The notes beneath the pieces were generated by a model, which was not told the DNA's origin, did not search any database, and saw only the letters and a list, made by a program, of their open reading frames with translations. 40,531 bases of DNA from an uncultured Eubacteriales bacterium (GTDB lineage Bacteria > Bacillota > Clostridia > Oscillospirales > CAG-272), in NCBI GenBank assembly GCA_934371135.1, contig CAKRNO010000016.1, forward strand, positions 1 through 40,531, written 5' to 3'. A program made the translations under genes and the position numbers. Positions 8,318 through 16,021 of this stretch are shown one piece after another; within the stretch, counting starts at the first letter, position 1; every line of letters starts with the position of its first letter.

Positions 8318-9082
8318 ATGGACGAAAAAAAGCCCCCCCTCACGCCGGGTAACGGCGCGGAGCCGGAAAAACCGGACTATGAGGCGGGTGACGTACATCT
8401 TATCAATCGCAAGAGCCGCTTCGGCACATGGCTGGAAAACGTCTGGTACCACTACAAGGTACCGATCATCATCGTCCTCGTCCTCCTCGTCGCGCTCACG
8501 GTCTGCCTCGTACAGTGCGCGCAGCGCGAGCCCGAGCCGGATTACATACTCTGCTACGCCGGCGAGGCGAGCCTCTCCCCCTCCGGAGGCAACACAGCCG
8601 TCGCCGACATGACCTCCTCGGTCGAAGCCCTCATCGCAGACCACCGTCTCTCGGGCAGGGGAGTCGGCATCCACCATTACCGCATCCGGCGTAGCGACGC
8701 CGCCGACACGGCGCTGAACGCCTATAACCGCGACAGCATCGAGAGCCTGCAAAGCGAGCTCCAGCTCGCCACGACCTACCTGTTCCTGCTCTCCGAGCAC
8801 ACCTTCAATACCTACACCACCCTGCCGGGCGGGCGATACGTCCTCCCCGTCGCCGCATACCTGCCGGCGAACAGCACGGTCGAGACCACCCCGGACGGCT
8901 ACGGCGTCTATCTGCGCTCCACCCCGGCGGCGTCTCTGCCCGGCTTCTGCGACCTGCCGGAGGACACCGTCCTCTGTCTGCGCGTCCCGGACACTGCCCT
9001 CTCCCACGGCAACAGCGCGCGGGAGAATTTCGCCCGTTGCGAGGCGCTTTTCCGGCTCCTCCTCGGCGGCACCGCAGAGTGA
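8318..9082 (+). CDS. single-pass membrane protein, unknown function
   Basis: A 254-residue protein with a charged N-terminus, the stretch WLENVWYHYK, one transmembrane helix (about residues 48-67, ending VQC) and a ~185-residue outer domain. The layout resembles a hypothetical family I have seen in Clostridia; no function is known to me. I chose the ATG at 8318, preceded by AAAGGAG at about 12 bases, over an in-frame start 48 bases earlier without a ribosome binding site. It is followed by a terminator. Confidence 0.75.
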   Translation: MDEKKPPLTPGNGAEPEKPDYEAGDVHLINRKSRFGTWLENVWYHYKVPIIIVLVLLVALTVCLVQCAQREPEPDYILCYAGEASLSPSGGNTAVADMTSSVEALIADHRLSGRGVGIHHYRIRRSDAADTALNAYNRDSIESLQSELQLATTYLFLLSEHTFNTYTTLPGGRYVLPVAAYLPANSTVETTPDGYGVYLRSTPAASLPGFCDLPEDTVLCLRVPDTALSHGNSARENFARCEALFRLLLGGTAE

Positions 9083-9174
9083 CGAGGGGGCGCACCCGCG
9101 CCCGCGCTCCGTCACCGCAGGACCTGCACAGCGACCCCATTTGCCTTTATTTGTACCTATCGACGGCGCCCATC

Positions 9175-9205
9175 AAAAAAGAGACACGATACCGTGTCTC
9201 TTTTT
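9175..9205. terminator. bidirectional intrinsic terminator
   Basis: AAAAAA-GAGACACG-ATAC-CGTGTCTC-TTTTT. The A/T tracts on both sides let it serve the plus-strand gene ending at 9082 and the minus-strand holA ending at 9306. Confidence 0.88.
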
Positions 9206-9305
9206 GTTTGATCCGGCTTGGCGAGGTTGTGCCGTCACCCGTGGCGGCAGGGCGAATATACTGCGGTCGATACAGAGCGGCGCCGGAAAACCGGGCGGCG
9301 CTCCG

Positions 9306-10355
9306 TTATTTCCCCTCCGTTGCGAGCTCGGCGACGAGCCGCTCCAGGAGCGCATAGACGTCCAGACCGAACGCGGTCTTCGCCTTGCGGTCTGCCTCCG
9401 CACAGAGCGCGAGCGCGCGGCGGAGCTCCGGTACCTTGCGTTTTCCCGCGGCGCGGGCATACAGCTCGGTGCGATAGGCGTTCATGGAGAGGACCCCGGC
9501 GATGGCGGCGGGGTTCAACCCCTCCGCGAGCAGGAGTGAGATGGAGGTGAGGTCGGATATCAGGCGGGAGATCTGCCCGAGGATGAGCGTCGGCTCCACG
9601 CGGCGCGCCCGCATATCCGAAAGATTACGGAAAGCGGCGGCGGGGTCGCGGTCGAGGAGCGCGTTGGTCAGACCGAATGCGTCTGCCTCGGTCGTCGTCA
9701 CAGCGACGAAGCGGACGTCCTCCTCCGTCACGCACGTCCTGCCGTGCGCGCACACATACGCCACCAGCTTGTCCACCTCGTTCGCGAGCACATCCATCGA
9801 TCTGCCGGCGCGCTCGAGCAGTGCGCGCGGCACGCCCGGCTCGGTCGTGACCCCCTCGTGGGCGAAGTGCCGCGCCAGCCAGCCCATGAGCTGTGCGTCG
9901 GTCGATTTCTCGAAATTGACGGCGATAAACAGCTCGGACAGACGTTTGAAGGCGGCGGAGGGTCGCTTCGCCGTCCCGGCATCCAGCCCCTCCGGCGTCA
10001 CCGAGAGCAGCAGCGTCACGCCGCTCGCCGCGCCTACCGCGTGCACGATCTCCCCGAGCGCCTCGTAGTCGCTCTCTTTCAGCCCACCGAGGTCGGCGCC
10101 GTGCCACTCCACCAGCTTGGTGGGCTCGAAGAACGGCGGCGTCTCCACGTCCGCGCGGAGCGCGGCATAGTCGATGGCGGCTCCCTCGTGGAGCAGGTGG
10201 TTGAAGGTGGCGAAAGCAGGGTCGCCGAGGAGCGCCTCCCGCAGGCGCGCGGTAAACGCACGGCGGAGGTACGCCTCCTCCCCGACAAAGAGATATGCCC
10301 CGGAGACATCGCCCGATTTCAGGCGCTTGTTCAGGTCGGTCTGCGTCAGGATCAC
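9306..10355 (-). CDS. holA: DNA polymerase III subunit delta
   Basis: A 349-residue clamp-loader delta subunit (usual length ~340), which opens the beta sliding clamp within the DnaX complex. The N-terminus AYLFVGEEAYLRRAFTARLREALL matches the family, as do ALLERAGRSMDVLANEVDKLVAY in the middle and a C-terminal helical domain (LAEGLNPAAIAGVLSMNAYRTELY). It overlaps the stop of the upstream DUF1934 gene by four bases, so the two are coupled. Confidence 0.93.
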   Translation of the reverse strand: MILTQTDLNKRLKSGDVSGAYLFVGEEAYLRRAFTARLREALLGDPAFATFNHLLHEGAAIDYAALRADVETPPFFEPTKLVEWHGADLGGLKESDYEALGEIVHAVGAASGVTLLLSVTPEGLDAGTAKRPSAAFKRLSELFIAVNFEKSTDAQLMGWLARHFAHEGVTTEPGVPRALLERAGRSMDVLANEVDKLVAYVCAHGRTCVTEEDVRFVAVTTTEADAFGLTNALLDRDPAAAFRNLSDMRARRVEPTLILGQISRLISDLTSISLLLAEGLNPAAIAGVLSMNAYRTELYARAAGKRKVPELRRALALCAEADRKAKTAFGLDVYALLERLVAELATEGK

Positions 10356-10792
10356 GGCAGCTCCTCCTCGCGTACGCGCGCCGTCAGGGTCAGCTCGACC
10401 AGTGCCTCGTCTCCCCCGACGTTCCGGGTGTAGGTGAGATGGATTTCTCCCCCGTTTTCGTCAAGGGGGAGCCGTATTTCATGGCACCGCACGGAAAGCT
10501 CAAAGGTATAGGGCGGCACCTCGTAGCGCGTCATGGCGGGCATCCGCGGGTCGAAATCGACCTCCCAGCGGACGTCCCCGCGGTGTGTCAGGCGGACGCG
10601 GGGCGTCCCCGCCTGCCAGGAGAGCGTGGTCATGACGCGCGCGCCGCCATCCCGCCTCTCGGTATAGGCGAGCGACGCATGGTCGCCCACCTGCCGGAGC
10701 ACGCCGCGCGCCTCGGTCAGGACGGTCTCTGTCTCACCGCCCGTCGTCAGGCGGCTGTGGATGGTCAGCTGCATCGGTGTCTCCTGCTTCAT
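10352..10792 (-). CDS. DUF1934 (YwiB-like, calycin-fold) protein
   Basis: A 146-residue protein of the DUF1934 family, a small beta-barrel fold of unknown function in Firmicutes. Typical features are the N-terminal MQLTIHSRLTTGG and the closing LTYTRNVGGDEALVELTLTAR. I place the start at 10792, where AAAGGAG lies about 10 bases upstream; a longer frame to 10867 has no ribosome binding site. An internal Met seven codons in is a weaker alternative. It is coupled to holA by ATGA. Confidence 0.82.
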   Translation of the reverse strand: MKQETPMQLTIHSRLTTGGETETVLTEARGVLRQVGDHASLAYTERRDGGARVMTTLSWQAGTPRVRLTHRGDVRWEVDFDPRMPAMTRYEVPPYTFELSVRCHEIRLPLDENGGEIHLTYTRNVGGDEALVELTLTARVREEELP

Positions 10793-10947
10793 GAGGGCGC
10801 GCTCCTTTCTCCCGCCGGCGGCGGGTGCCCGTGTCCGGTCGTTTTGGTCGTCCGGTTGTCCGGTCAATATTCGTTCGTTTTTTCGGTCTTCGGACCGTTT
10901 GGTCGCTTGTCTGCCGTTTCGTCCGGCGGCATCGCTGCCCCGCCGGG

Positions 10948-10984
10948 GAAAAGAAAAGGCTGTCTTACCGGGGGCAAGACAGCC
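10948..10984 (-). terminator. terminator of the MinD-like/mgsA-like operon
   Basis: GGCTGTCTT (10958-10966) pairs with AAGACAGCC (10976-10984). On the minus strand the stem is followed by TTTTCTTTT. It begins seven bases after the stop of the mgsA-like gene. Confidence 0.82.
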
Positions 10985-10990
10985 GGGAGC

Positions 10991-11419
10991 TCAAAAGTTC
11001 ACGTCTCCGGCGGCACCGGAGGTCGGGTTGACGAGTTCGCGCCAGTCCAGCTCCCCGCGGTCGAGCGCCAGCACCAGGACCTCGGCGGTCGCAATATTGG
11101 TGGCGACGGGGATGTTGTGCACGTCGCAGAGGCGCAGGAGGTTCTGCTCCGTCACGCCGGGTTCGTCGTTCGGCTCGGTCGAGCGGAAGTAGAAGACGAG
11201 GTCGATCTCGTTATAGGAGACGCGGGAGAGGATCTGCTCCCCGCCGCCGCTCCTGCCTGCCATGAGGAGCTCGATGTCCAGACCCGTCGCTTCCGTGATA
11301 TATTTACCCGTGATCTGCGTCGCGCACAGGTGGTGCCGGCTCAGGATCCCGCAATAGGCAATGCAGAACTGCGCCATCAGCTCTTTTTTGTCGTCGTCCG
11401 CAATGATTGCAATATGCAT
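10991..11419 (-). CDS. methylglyoxal synthase-like protein with a degenerate active site
   Basis: A 142-residue MGS-like-domain protein. The C-terminal half (RLCDVHNIPVATNIATAEVLVLAL) is nearly canonical for methylglyoxal synthase, which converts dihydroxyacetone phosphate to methylglyoxal. The active-site positions are not: the usual AHD is ADD at 7-9, the phosphate-binding ATGTTG is ATQITG, the catalytic Asp of GGDQ is Gly (GGGEQ), and the FFRDPL and PHEPDV motifs are FYFRST and NDEPGV. I infer loss or change of activity. AAAAAGGAG fixes the start at 11419. It sits 34 bases downstream of a MinD-like gene, a neighbourhood also seen in other Clostridia. Confidence 0.8.
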   Translation of the reverse strand: MHIAIIADDDKKELMAQFCIAYCGILSRHHLCATQITGKYITEATGLDIELLMAGRSGGGEQILSRVSYNEIDLVFYFRSTEPNDEPGVTEQNLLRLCDVHNIPVATNIATAEVLVLALDRGELDWRELVNPTSGAAGDVNF

Positions 11420-11453
11420 GGCAGAAACTCCTTTTTCAGTCGTTTTGAGGGGG

Positions 11454-12230
11454 TCAGACCGCAAGCAGCTTGCGGCGTTTGCACGGAATACCGGAGAGGA
11501 GCGGTCGGTTCTCTCCCGTGAGCCGGTGCGCGATGTTGTCGAGGGCGGCGGCGACCGGCGCTGCCTCCCGGCAGTGTACGGCGGGCGTGCCCGCGTCCTG
11601 CATCCGCGCGAACGGCGGAACATCGGGCACCACGCCGAGAAGGCAGAGCCCGGTGGTATCGATTACATCCCGGAGATCCGTCGGATGCTTCGGGTCCATG
11701 GAGAAGCGGTTGACCACCATCTCCACATTGTCCATGCCCCATTCGTGGAGCGTGTCCGCGAGCGAAGCGGCGGAGCGCATCGGGAGATACCCGTCCGTCA
11801 CCACGAGGAGCGCACGGTCACAGAGCGCGGCACCGAGCTTCACCGACGGGTCGGCGACGCCGGAGGTGTCGATCACGATGAACGTGACCCCCAGCTCTCC
11901 CTCTGCGGCGGAGAGCACCCGCGCGAGCTCGGTCTGCGTCGGCGGGCGGCGCAGGTGGTAGGCACCCGGGATGAGGTACAGGCGGTCGAGCCCGTCCGGC
12001 AGGACGGCGACGTCGCGCACGCTGCGCTCCCCCGTGAGCAGGTCCCCGAGGTCATAGACCACGCGGTCCTCGCAGCCGAGGTACATATCGAGCGAGCGCT
12101 CGGAGAGATCCAGGTCGATGAGCGCGGTCTTCTCTCCCATGAGTGAGAGTGCGGCGGCGAGCCCTGCGGCGACGGAGGACTTACCGCACCCGCCGCGGCT
12201 GCCGGTCACAAGTATCTTCACAGCACCCAT
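11454..12230 (-). CDS. MinD/ParA-like P-loop ATPase
   Basis: A 258-residue MinD-type ATPase. Alignment by eye to MinD is good from the P-loop through LIDLDLSERSLDMYLGCEDRVVYDLGDLL and LYLIPGA. The deviant Walker A reads SRGGCGKSS, so the signature lysine of the MinD/ParA class (KGGxGK) is Arg. The C-terminus (CKRRKLLAV) lacks an obvious long amphipathic membrane helix. No minC or minE is adjacent. It may be a divisome or localisation factor, or a paralogue with another role. The start at 12230 has GGAGGA just upstream. Confidence 0.78.
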   Translation of the reverse strand: MGAVKILVTGSRGGCGKSSVAAGLAAALSLMGEKTALIDLDLSERSLDMYLGCEDRVVYDLGDLLTGERSVRDVAVLPDGLDRLYLIPGAYHLRRPPTQTELARVLSAAEGELGVTFIVIDTSGVADPSVKLGAALCDRALLVVTDGYLPMRSAASLADTLHEWGMDNVEMVVNRFSMDPKHPTDLRDVIDTTGLCLLGVVPDVPPFARMQDAGTPAVHCREAAPVAAALDNIAHRLTGENRPLLSGIPCKRRKLLAV

Positions 12231-12258
12231 GGCAGTCCTCCTCCGACTATTTTGTACT

Positions 12259-12287
12259 ATTATACTGTTTTTCTCCCCGCTTGTCAA
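12259..12287 (-). promoter_or_regulatory. promoter of the MinD-like/mgsA-like operon
   Basis: On the minus strand TTGACA (12287-12282), 17 bp, TATAAT (12264-12259): a perfect consensus. The predicted start is about 20 bases before the gene's ribosome binding site. Confidence 0.85.
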
Positions 12288-12364
12288 TCGGTCGGGCAAG
12301 AAAAAACAGCCTCCGCCGACCCGAAAAAAGGCGTTTTTTTCGGAAGAAAATCCGCCGCCGGGTC

Positions 12365-12393
12365 TTGATATTCCCACAAATATGTTATATACT
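12365..12393 (+). promoter_or_regulatory. promoter of glyA (and probably pfkA)
   Basis: TTGATA (12365-12370), 17 bp, TATACT (12388-12393), followed by GAAGGAGG and the GTG start at 12426. Confidence 0.8.
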
Positions 12394-12425
12394 AGAGTGA
12401 AAATTCAGAAGGAGGATGCCGCACC

Positions 12426-13676
12426 GTGATCTATGACGATATACAGAGGCTGAAACGGCTGGACCCCGAGATCGGGGGCGCCATCGAGCAGGAATACGAC
12501 CGGGAAGAAAACGGGCTGGAACTCATCGCGTCAGAGAACGTGGTGAGCGAGGCAGTCCTCCTCGCCGCCGGGAGCATCCTCACCAACAAATATGCGGAGG
12601 GGTACCCCGGGCACCGCTACTACGGCGGGTGCGAAAAGGTGGACATCGTCGAGACGCTGGCGCAGGAACGCGCGAAGAAGCTGTTCGGCGCCGCCTACGC
12701 CAATGTGCAGCCGCACAGCGGCTCACAGGCGAACACCGCCGTCTACGTCGCACTGCTGAAGCCGGGTGACACCGTCCTCGGTATGTCCCTCGCGGAGGGT
12801 GGGCACCTCACGCACGGCAGCCCCGTCAACCTCTCGGGTCTCTACTACCACTTCATCCCCTACGGGCTGGATCCCGTGACGGAGCGGATCGATTACGACC
12901 GCCTGGAGGCGCTCGCGCGGGAGCACCGTCCGAAGCTGATTGTCGCAGGTGCCAGCGCCTATCCGCGCGTGATCGACTTTGAGCGCATCGCCGCCATCGC
13001 GCACAGCGTCGGCGCCTACCTCATGGTGGACATGGCGCACATCGCGGGGCTGGTCGCCGCGGGGCTCCACCCCTCGCCGCTGCCCTGTGCCGATGTGGTG
13101 ACGAGCACGACGCACAAGACCCTGCGCGGCCCGCGCGGCGGGCTCATCCTCACGAACAGCGAGGAGATGGCGAAGAAGATCAATAAAGCCATCTTCCCCG
13201 GCATCCAGGGCGGCCCGCTCCTGCACATCATCGCCGCGAAGGCGGTGTGCTTCGGTGAAGCGCTGACCCCGGCATTTGCCGCCTACCAGCAGCGCATCGT
13301 GGGCAACGCCCGCGTCCTCGGAGAGACGCTCTCCCGGGACGGCTTCCGCCTGGTCTCGGGCGGCACGGACAATCACCTCATGCTCCTGGACCTCCGCCCG
13401 TTCGGGCTGACAGGTAAGGAGATGGAGGCGCGCCTGGACGCCTGCGGCATCACCGTCAACAAGAACGCCATCCCGAACGACCCGGAAAAGCCGTTTGTCA
13501 CCTCGGGCATCCGCATCGGTACCCCGGCGGTCACGACCCGCGGCATGGGCGAAGCGGAGATGCGCACCATCGCGCACCTGATCACCCGTGTGGCGACGGA
13601 TTTTCCCGCCGCGCAGGAAGACGTGCGGGCGGCGGTCGCGGCGCTCTGCCGCGCATTCCCCCTATTCAAAAAGTAA
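12426..13676 (+). CDS. glyA: serine hydroxymethyltransferase
   Basis: A 416-residue PLP enzyme that interconverts serine and glycine with transfer of a one-carbon unit to tetrahydrofolate. Motifs: ENGLELIASENVVSEAV near the N-terminus, NKYAEGYPGHRYYGGCEKVD, DMAHIAGLVAAG, and VTSTTHKTLRGPRGG carrying the PLP lysine. Full length for the family. The start is GTG, with GAAGGAGG about 8 bases upstream. No riboswitch-like structure is evident in the 30-base leader. Followed 26 bases later by pfkA. Confidence 0.96.
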   Translation: MIYDDIQRLKRLDPEIGGAIEQEYDREENGLELIASENVVSEAVLLAAGSILTNKYAEGYPGHRYYGGCEKVDIVETLAQERAKKLFGAAYANVQPHSGSQANTAVYVALLKPGDTVLGMSLAEGGHLTHGSPVNLSGLYYHFIPYGLDPVTERIDYDRLEALAREHRPKLIVAGASAYPRVIDFERIAAIAHSVGAYLMVDMAHIAGLVAAGLHPSPLPCADVVTSTTHKTLRGPRGGLILTNSEEMAKKINKAIFPGIQGGPLLHIIAAKAVCFGEALTPAFAAYQQRIVGNARVLGETLSRDGFRLVSGGTDNHLMLLDLRPFGLTGKEMEARLDACGITVNKNAIPNDPEKPFVTSGIRIGTPAVTTRGMGEAEMRTIAHLITRVATDFPAAQEDVRAAVAALCRAFPLFKK

Positions 13677-13702
13677 ACTGAAAAAAGGAAGATAGATAAA
13701 CC

Positions 13703-14767
13703 ATGAAAACTTTCAGAAGAATCGGTGTTTTGACGTCCGGGGGAGATGCCCCGGGTATGAATGCGGCGATTCGCGCCGTCACGCGTGCCGCACTGGACAG
13801 AGGCGTCGAGGTCATGGGCGTTTACCGTGGCTACTCGGGGCTCATCGACGGGGATATCAAGCCCCTCGGGCTCCGCGATGTCTCCAACATCATCAACCAC
13901 GGCGGCACCATCCTCTACTCCGACCGTTGCCCTGAGTTCAAGACGGAGGAAGGGATGCAGAAGGCGATCGCCACCTGCCGCGCCATGCAGATCGACGGCA
14001 TCGTCGCCATCGGCGGTGACGGCACTTTCCGCGGCGCGACCGACCTGACCGCGCGCGGGATCCCCTGCATCGGTCTGCCCGGCACGATCGATAACGACAT
14101 CACCTCGACGGATGCGACCATCGGCTTCGATACGGCAATGAACACCGTTGTCGAGATGGTGGACCGCCTGCGCGACACCTGTGAGTCCCATGCACGCTGC
14201 AACGTCGTGGAGGTCATGGGCAGAGACGCCGGTGACATCGCGATCCAGACGGGTATCGCCACGGGTGCGACCGGGGTCGCCATCCCCGAGATCCCGTTCG
14301 ATACGGATGCTCTGATCGCCAAGATCAAGCGCGACCGCATTGCCGGCAAGCGTAATTTCATCGTCATCGTCTCCGAGGGCGTCGGCCCCGACTTCTCGCA
14401 GGAGCTCGCCGAAACCATCCAGAAGGAGACGGGGGTCGAGACCAAGTTCGCGCGCCTTGCGCACGTCGTGCGCGGCGGTACGCCGACACTCCGCGACCGT
14501 CTCATGGCGTCCCGCATGGGTGAGCTCGCCGTAGACAGCCTGTTCGCGGGCAAGTCCAACCTCGTCATTTGCGAATACAAGAGCGAGATCGTCGCGACGG
14601 ATATCAACTTCGCGCTCATTCTCGACAGAATGTATAAGGGTAAGCTGAAGCCGGGCGACCTCGATCCCTACACCGAGGAGCAGCTCGCCGAGATGCGCGC
14701 CCGCTGCGACCGTAAAGCCGCCTCCATCCGCTCGCTGTACGAGACCAACGGCCGCCTCTCCCTTTGA
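13703..14767 (+). CDS. pfkA: ATP-dependent 6-phosphofructokinase
   Basis: A 354-residue phosphofructokinase catalysing the committed step of glycolysis. Motifs: GVLTSGGDAPGMNAAIRA, GGDGTFRGA and PGTIDNDITSTDATIGFDTA. Gly after GGD and Gly before TIDND point to ATP rather than pyrophosphate as donor. It is about 30 residues longer than the common 320-residue form, mainly at the C-terminus. A GGAAG site precedes the ATG. Its TGA overlaps the next gene's ATG by one base. Confidence 0.94.
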   Translation: MKTFRRIGVLTSGGDAPGMNAAIRAVTRAALDRGVEVMGVYRGYSGLIDGDIKPLGLRDVSNIINHGGTILYSDRCPEFKTEEGMQKAIATCRAMQIDGIVAIGGDGTFRGATDLTARGIPCIGLPGTIDNDITSTDATIGFDTAMNTVVEMVDRLRDTCESHARCNVVEVMGRDAGDIAIQTGIATGATGVAIPEIPFDTDALIAKIKRDRIAGKRNFIVIVSEGVGPDFSQELAETIQKETGVETKFARLAHVVRGGTPTLRDRLMASRMGELAVDSLFAGKSNLVICEYKSEIVATDINFALILDRMYKGKLKPGDLDPYTEEQLAEMRARCDRKAASIRSLYETNGRLSL

Positions 14768-15042
14768 TGAAGAAACATATTCCGAGCATCATCTGGATTG
14801 CCGCCGGCATCCTGCTCGCGATCTATGTCGCGCGCGCCTACCAGGACGTCCCGCAGGACGCCGCCTCGCAGATCGTGCTCCGTTTCAGCGCCATCTACGT
14901 CTTCATCGCCGGCATGGTCGCGCGCACGCTCATCAACCGCCGCGAGAATGTCTGCGTCACCAACTTCGGCTTCAAGCTCGTCGGCGAGGGTCTCCTGTTC
15001 CTCGCCGCCCTCACCGCTATGCTGAAGCTGCTGCTGTTCTGA
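14767..15042 (+). CDS. small membrane protein, unknown
   Basis: A 91-residue protein dominated by three hydrophobic segments (about residues 5-25, 38-57 and 70-90), so an integral membrane protein. No family recognised. ATG at 14767 shares its A with the TGA of pfkA, which implies translational coupling. A TTG one codon earlier is a less likely start. A perfect 34-bp palindrome follows the gene. Confidence 0.7.
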   Translation: MKKHIPSIIWIAAGILLAIYVARAYQDVPQDAASQIVLRFSAIYVFIAGMVARTLINRRENVCVTNFGFKLVGEGLLFLAALTAMLKLLLF

Positions 15043-15072
15043 CAGCCAAACCGTTTTATATGTCCCGTCCAT

Positions 15073-15106
15073 GCGGGGAAAGCTTTTCGCGAAAAGCTTT
15101 CCCCGC
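15073..15106. terminator. perfect 34-bp palindrome, probable terminator
   Basis: GCGGGGAAAGCTTTTC and its exact complement meet at a central GC with no loop base. It lies 31 bases after the small membrane protein gene and is followed by CCTTTTGATTT, a weak T-tract. It is probably the terminator of the glyA-pfkA transcript, though it could be a dispersed palindromic repeat. Confidence 0.6.
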
Positions 15107-15226
15107 ACCTTTTGATTTCGAAGATCTCCCCGCCTTTTTCCCGCCCCGCGCGCTTGCCCATAAACGCTCTGCTCCCGTCCCCGTTGCTCCCCGCTTCGCC
15201 CGTTCGCTCCTGGACGCTCTACTCCC

Positions 15227-15329
15227 GTAGGGGCGACCATTGGTCGCCCGTTTCCCTCCGTCAAGAGGACGACAAAAGCAAACCGAAAATTCCTGTTGCG
15301 GAACGCGGGCGACCACTGGTCGCCCCTAC
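15227..15329. repeat. REPIN/MITE-like element with 24-bp terminal inverted repeats
   Basis: The 24-base end at 15227-15250 (GTAGGGGCGACCATTGG...) and the one at 15306-15329 are reverse complements with one mismatch, 55 bp apart. Each end is itself a palindrome, GGGCGACCA-N-TGGTCGCCC. Two inverted short palindromes around a short spacer is the layout of REP doublets. No open frame of note is inside. Confidence 0.75.
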
Positions 15330-15360
15330 AATAAAAGCTGAAAAAAGCTAAAACATATTG

Positions 15361-15709
15361 TCCGCCCTTATCTCTGCGCCAGCTAATGCCCAACTTGTGT
15401 ACCCGAGACAAGAGAGAGAGGGCCGGAGCGAACTTTTCACTATTTCGGGGAAATCGTTTGTTCGCCCTCGCATTTTTGCCTTGCAAAAATGCATTTTGCT
15501 TGCCTAAATAGGAGAACTCGCCGTTTCGAGAAACCGCGTTCACACGAACGTCGTCGTACTTGGTACGGCAGAGCGTGCGAACGCGGTTAAAGCCCCCCTC
15601 GTCTCTTAAAGTAAAGGCAACCGATACAGCTTGCCATCCGAACAGATGAGAAGTCAATATCGGTTGCCCATAAAAATTATTTTGGGGCTTGCTCTCCGCC
15701 CTTATCTCT
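15361..15709. repeat. structured intergenic repeat block, bounded by a 15-bp direct repeat
   Basis: TCCGCCCTTATCTCT occurs at 15361-15375 and 15695-15709. Between them are several stems: GCATTTTTGC/GCAAAAATGC (15470-15492), AACCGCGTTC-ACACG paired with CGTGC-GAACGCGGTT (about 15534-15588, 14 of 15 bp), and GGCAACCGATA/TATCGGTTGCC (15616-15668). Two sub-blocks (15377-15407 and 15549-15573) recur on the opposite strand at 26069-26099 and 26006-26030. No convincing protein-coding frame. It is a dispersed non-coding repeat family member or a structured RNA. Confidence 0.65.
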
Positions 15710-15716
15710 TGCCTCG

Positions 15717-16010
15717 TTAACGGAAGTCACGGGCACGCGCTGTGTCATCCAAAGGAATCTCAAACCCATCCGGATCCGCCTGCATCTGCACGCGCGTCTC
15801 CTCGCGGGCTTTCTTCTCCCGTTTCTCCCCGAGATACCCGAGGTACAGAAGGAATGTCGCCATCGTGTCGCTCACCGACAGGGCAAGGAACGCGTCCGCC
15901 AGGCTGCGGCGCCTGCCCACCTGCGAGAGAAACAGGAAAAACAACGTCACCGCCTGCGCAAGCAGGACGATCATCAGAACCACACGATTTTTTTTGACGA
16001 GATCTTTCAT
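15717..16010 (-). CDS. small membrane protein downstream of prfB, unknown
   Basis: A 97-residue protein with two hydrophobic segments (about residues 10-29 and 40-60) and a charged C-terminal tail (GEKREKKAREETRVQMQ). No family recognised. GGGAGG lies seven bases ahead of the ATG. It follows prfB by 11 bases and is probably co-transcribed with it. Confidence 0.68.
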   Translation of the reverse strand: MKDLVKKNRVVLMIVLLAQAVTLFFLFLSQVGRRRSLADAFLALSVSDTMATFLLYLGYLGEKREKKAREETRVQMQADPDGFEIPLDDTARARDFR

Positions 16011-16021
16011 GGTTGCCTCCC

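Noticed and set aside
12723..13577. Minus-strand 284-codon frame inside glyA
   Set aside because: Shadow frame; glyA on the plus strand is complete with all catalytic motifs.
15227..15329. CRISPR-like repeats
   Set aside because: Only two copies, in inverse orientation and palindromic, with no cas genes; they fit a REP doublet instead.
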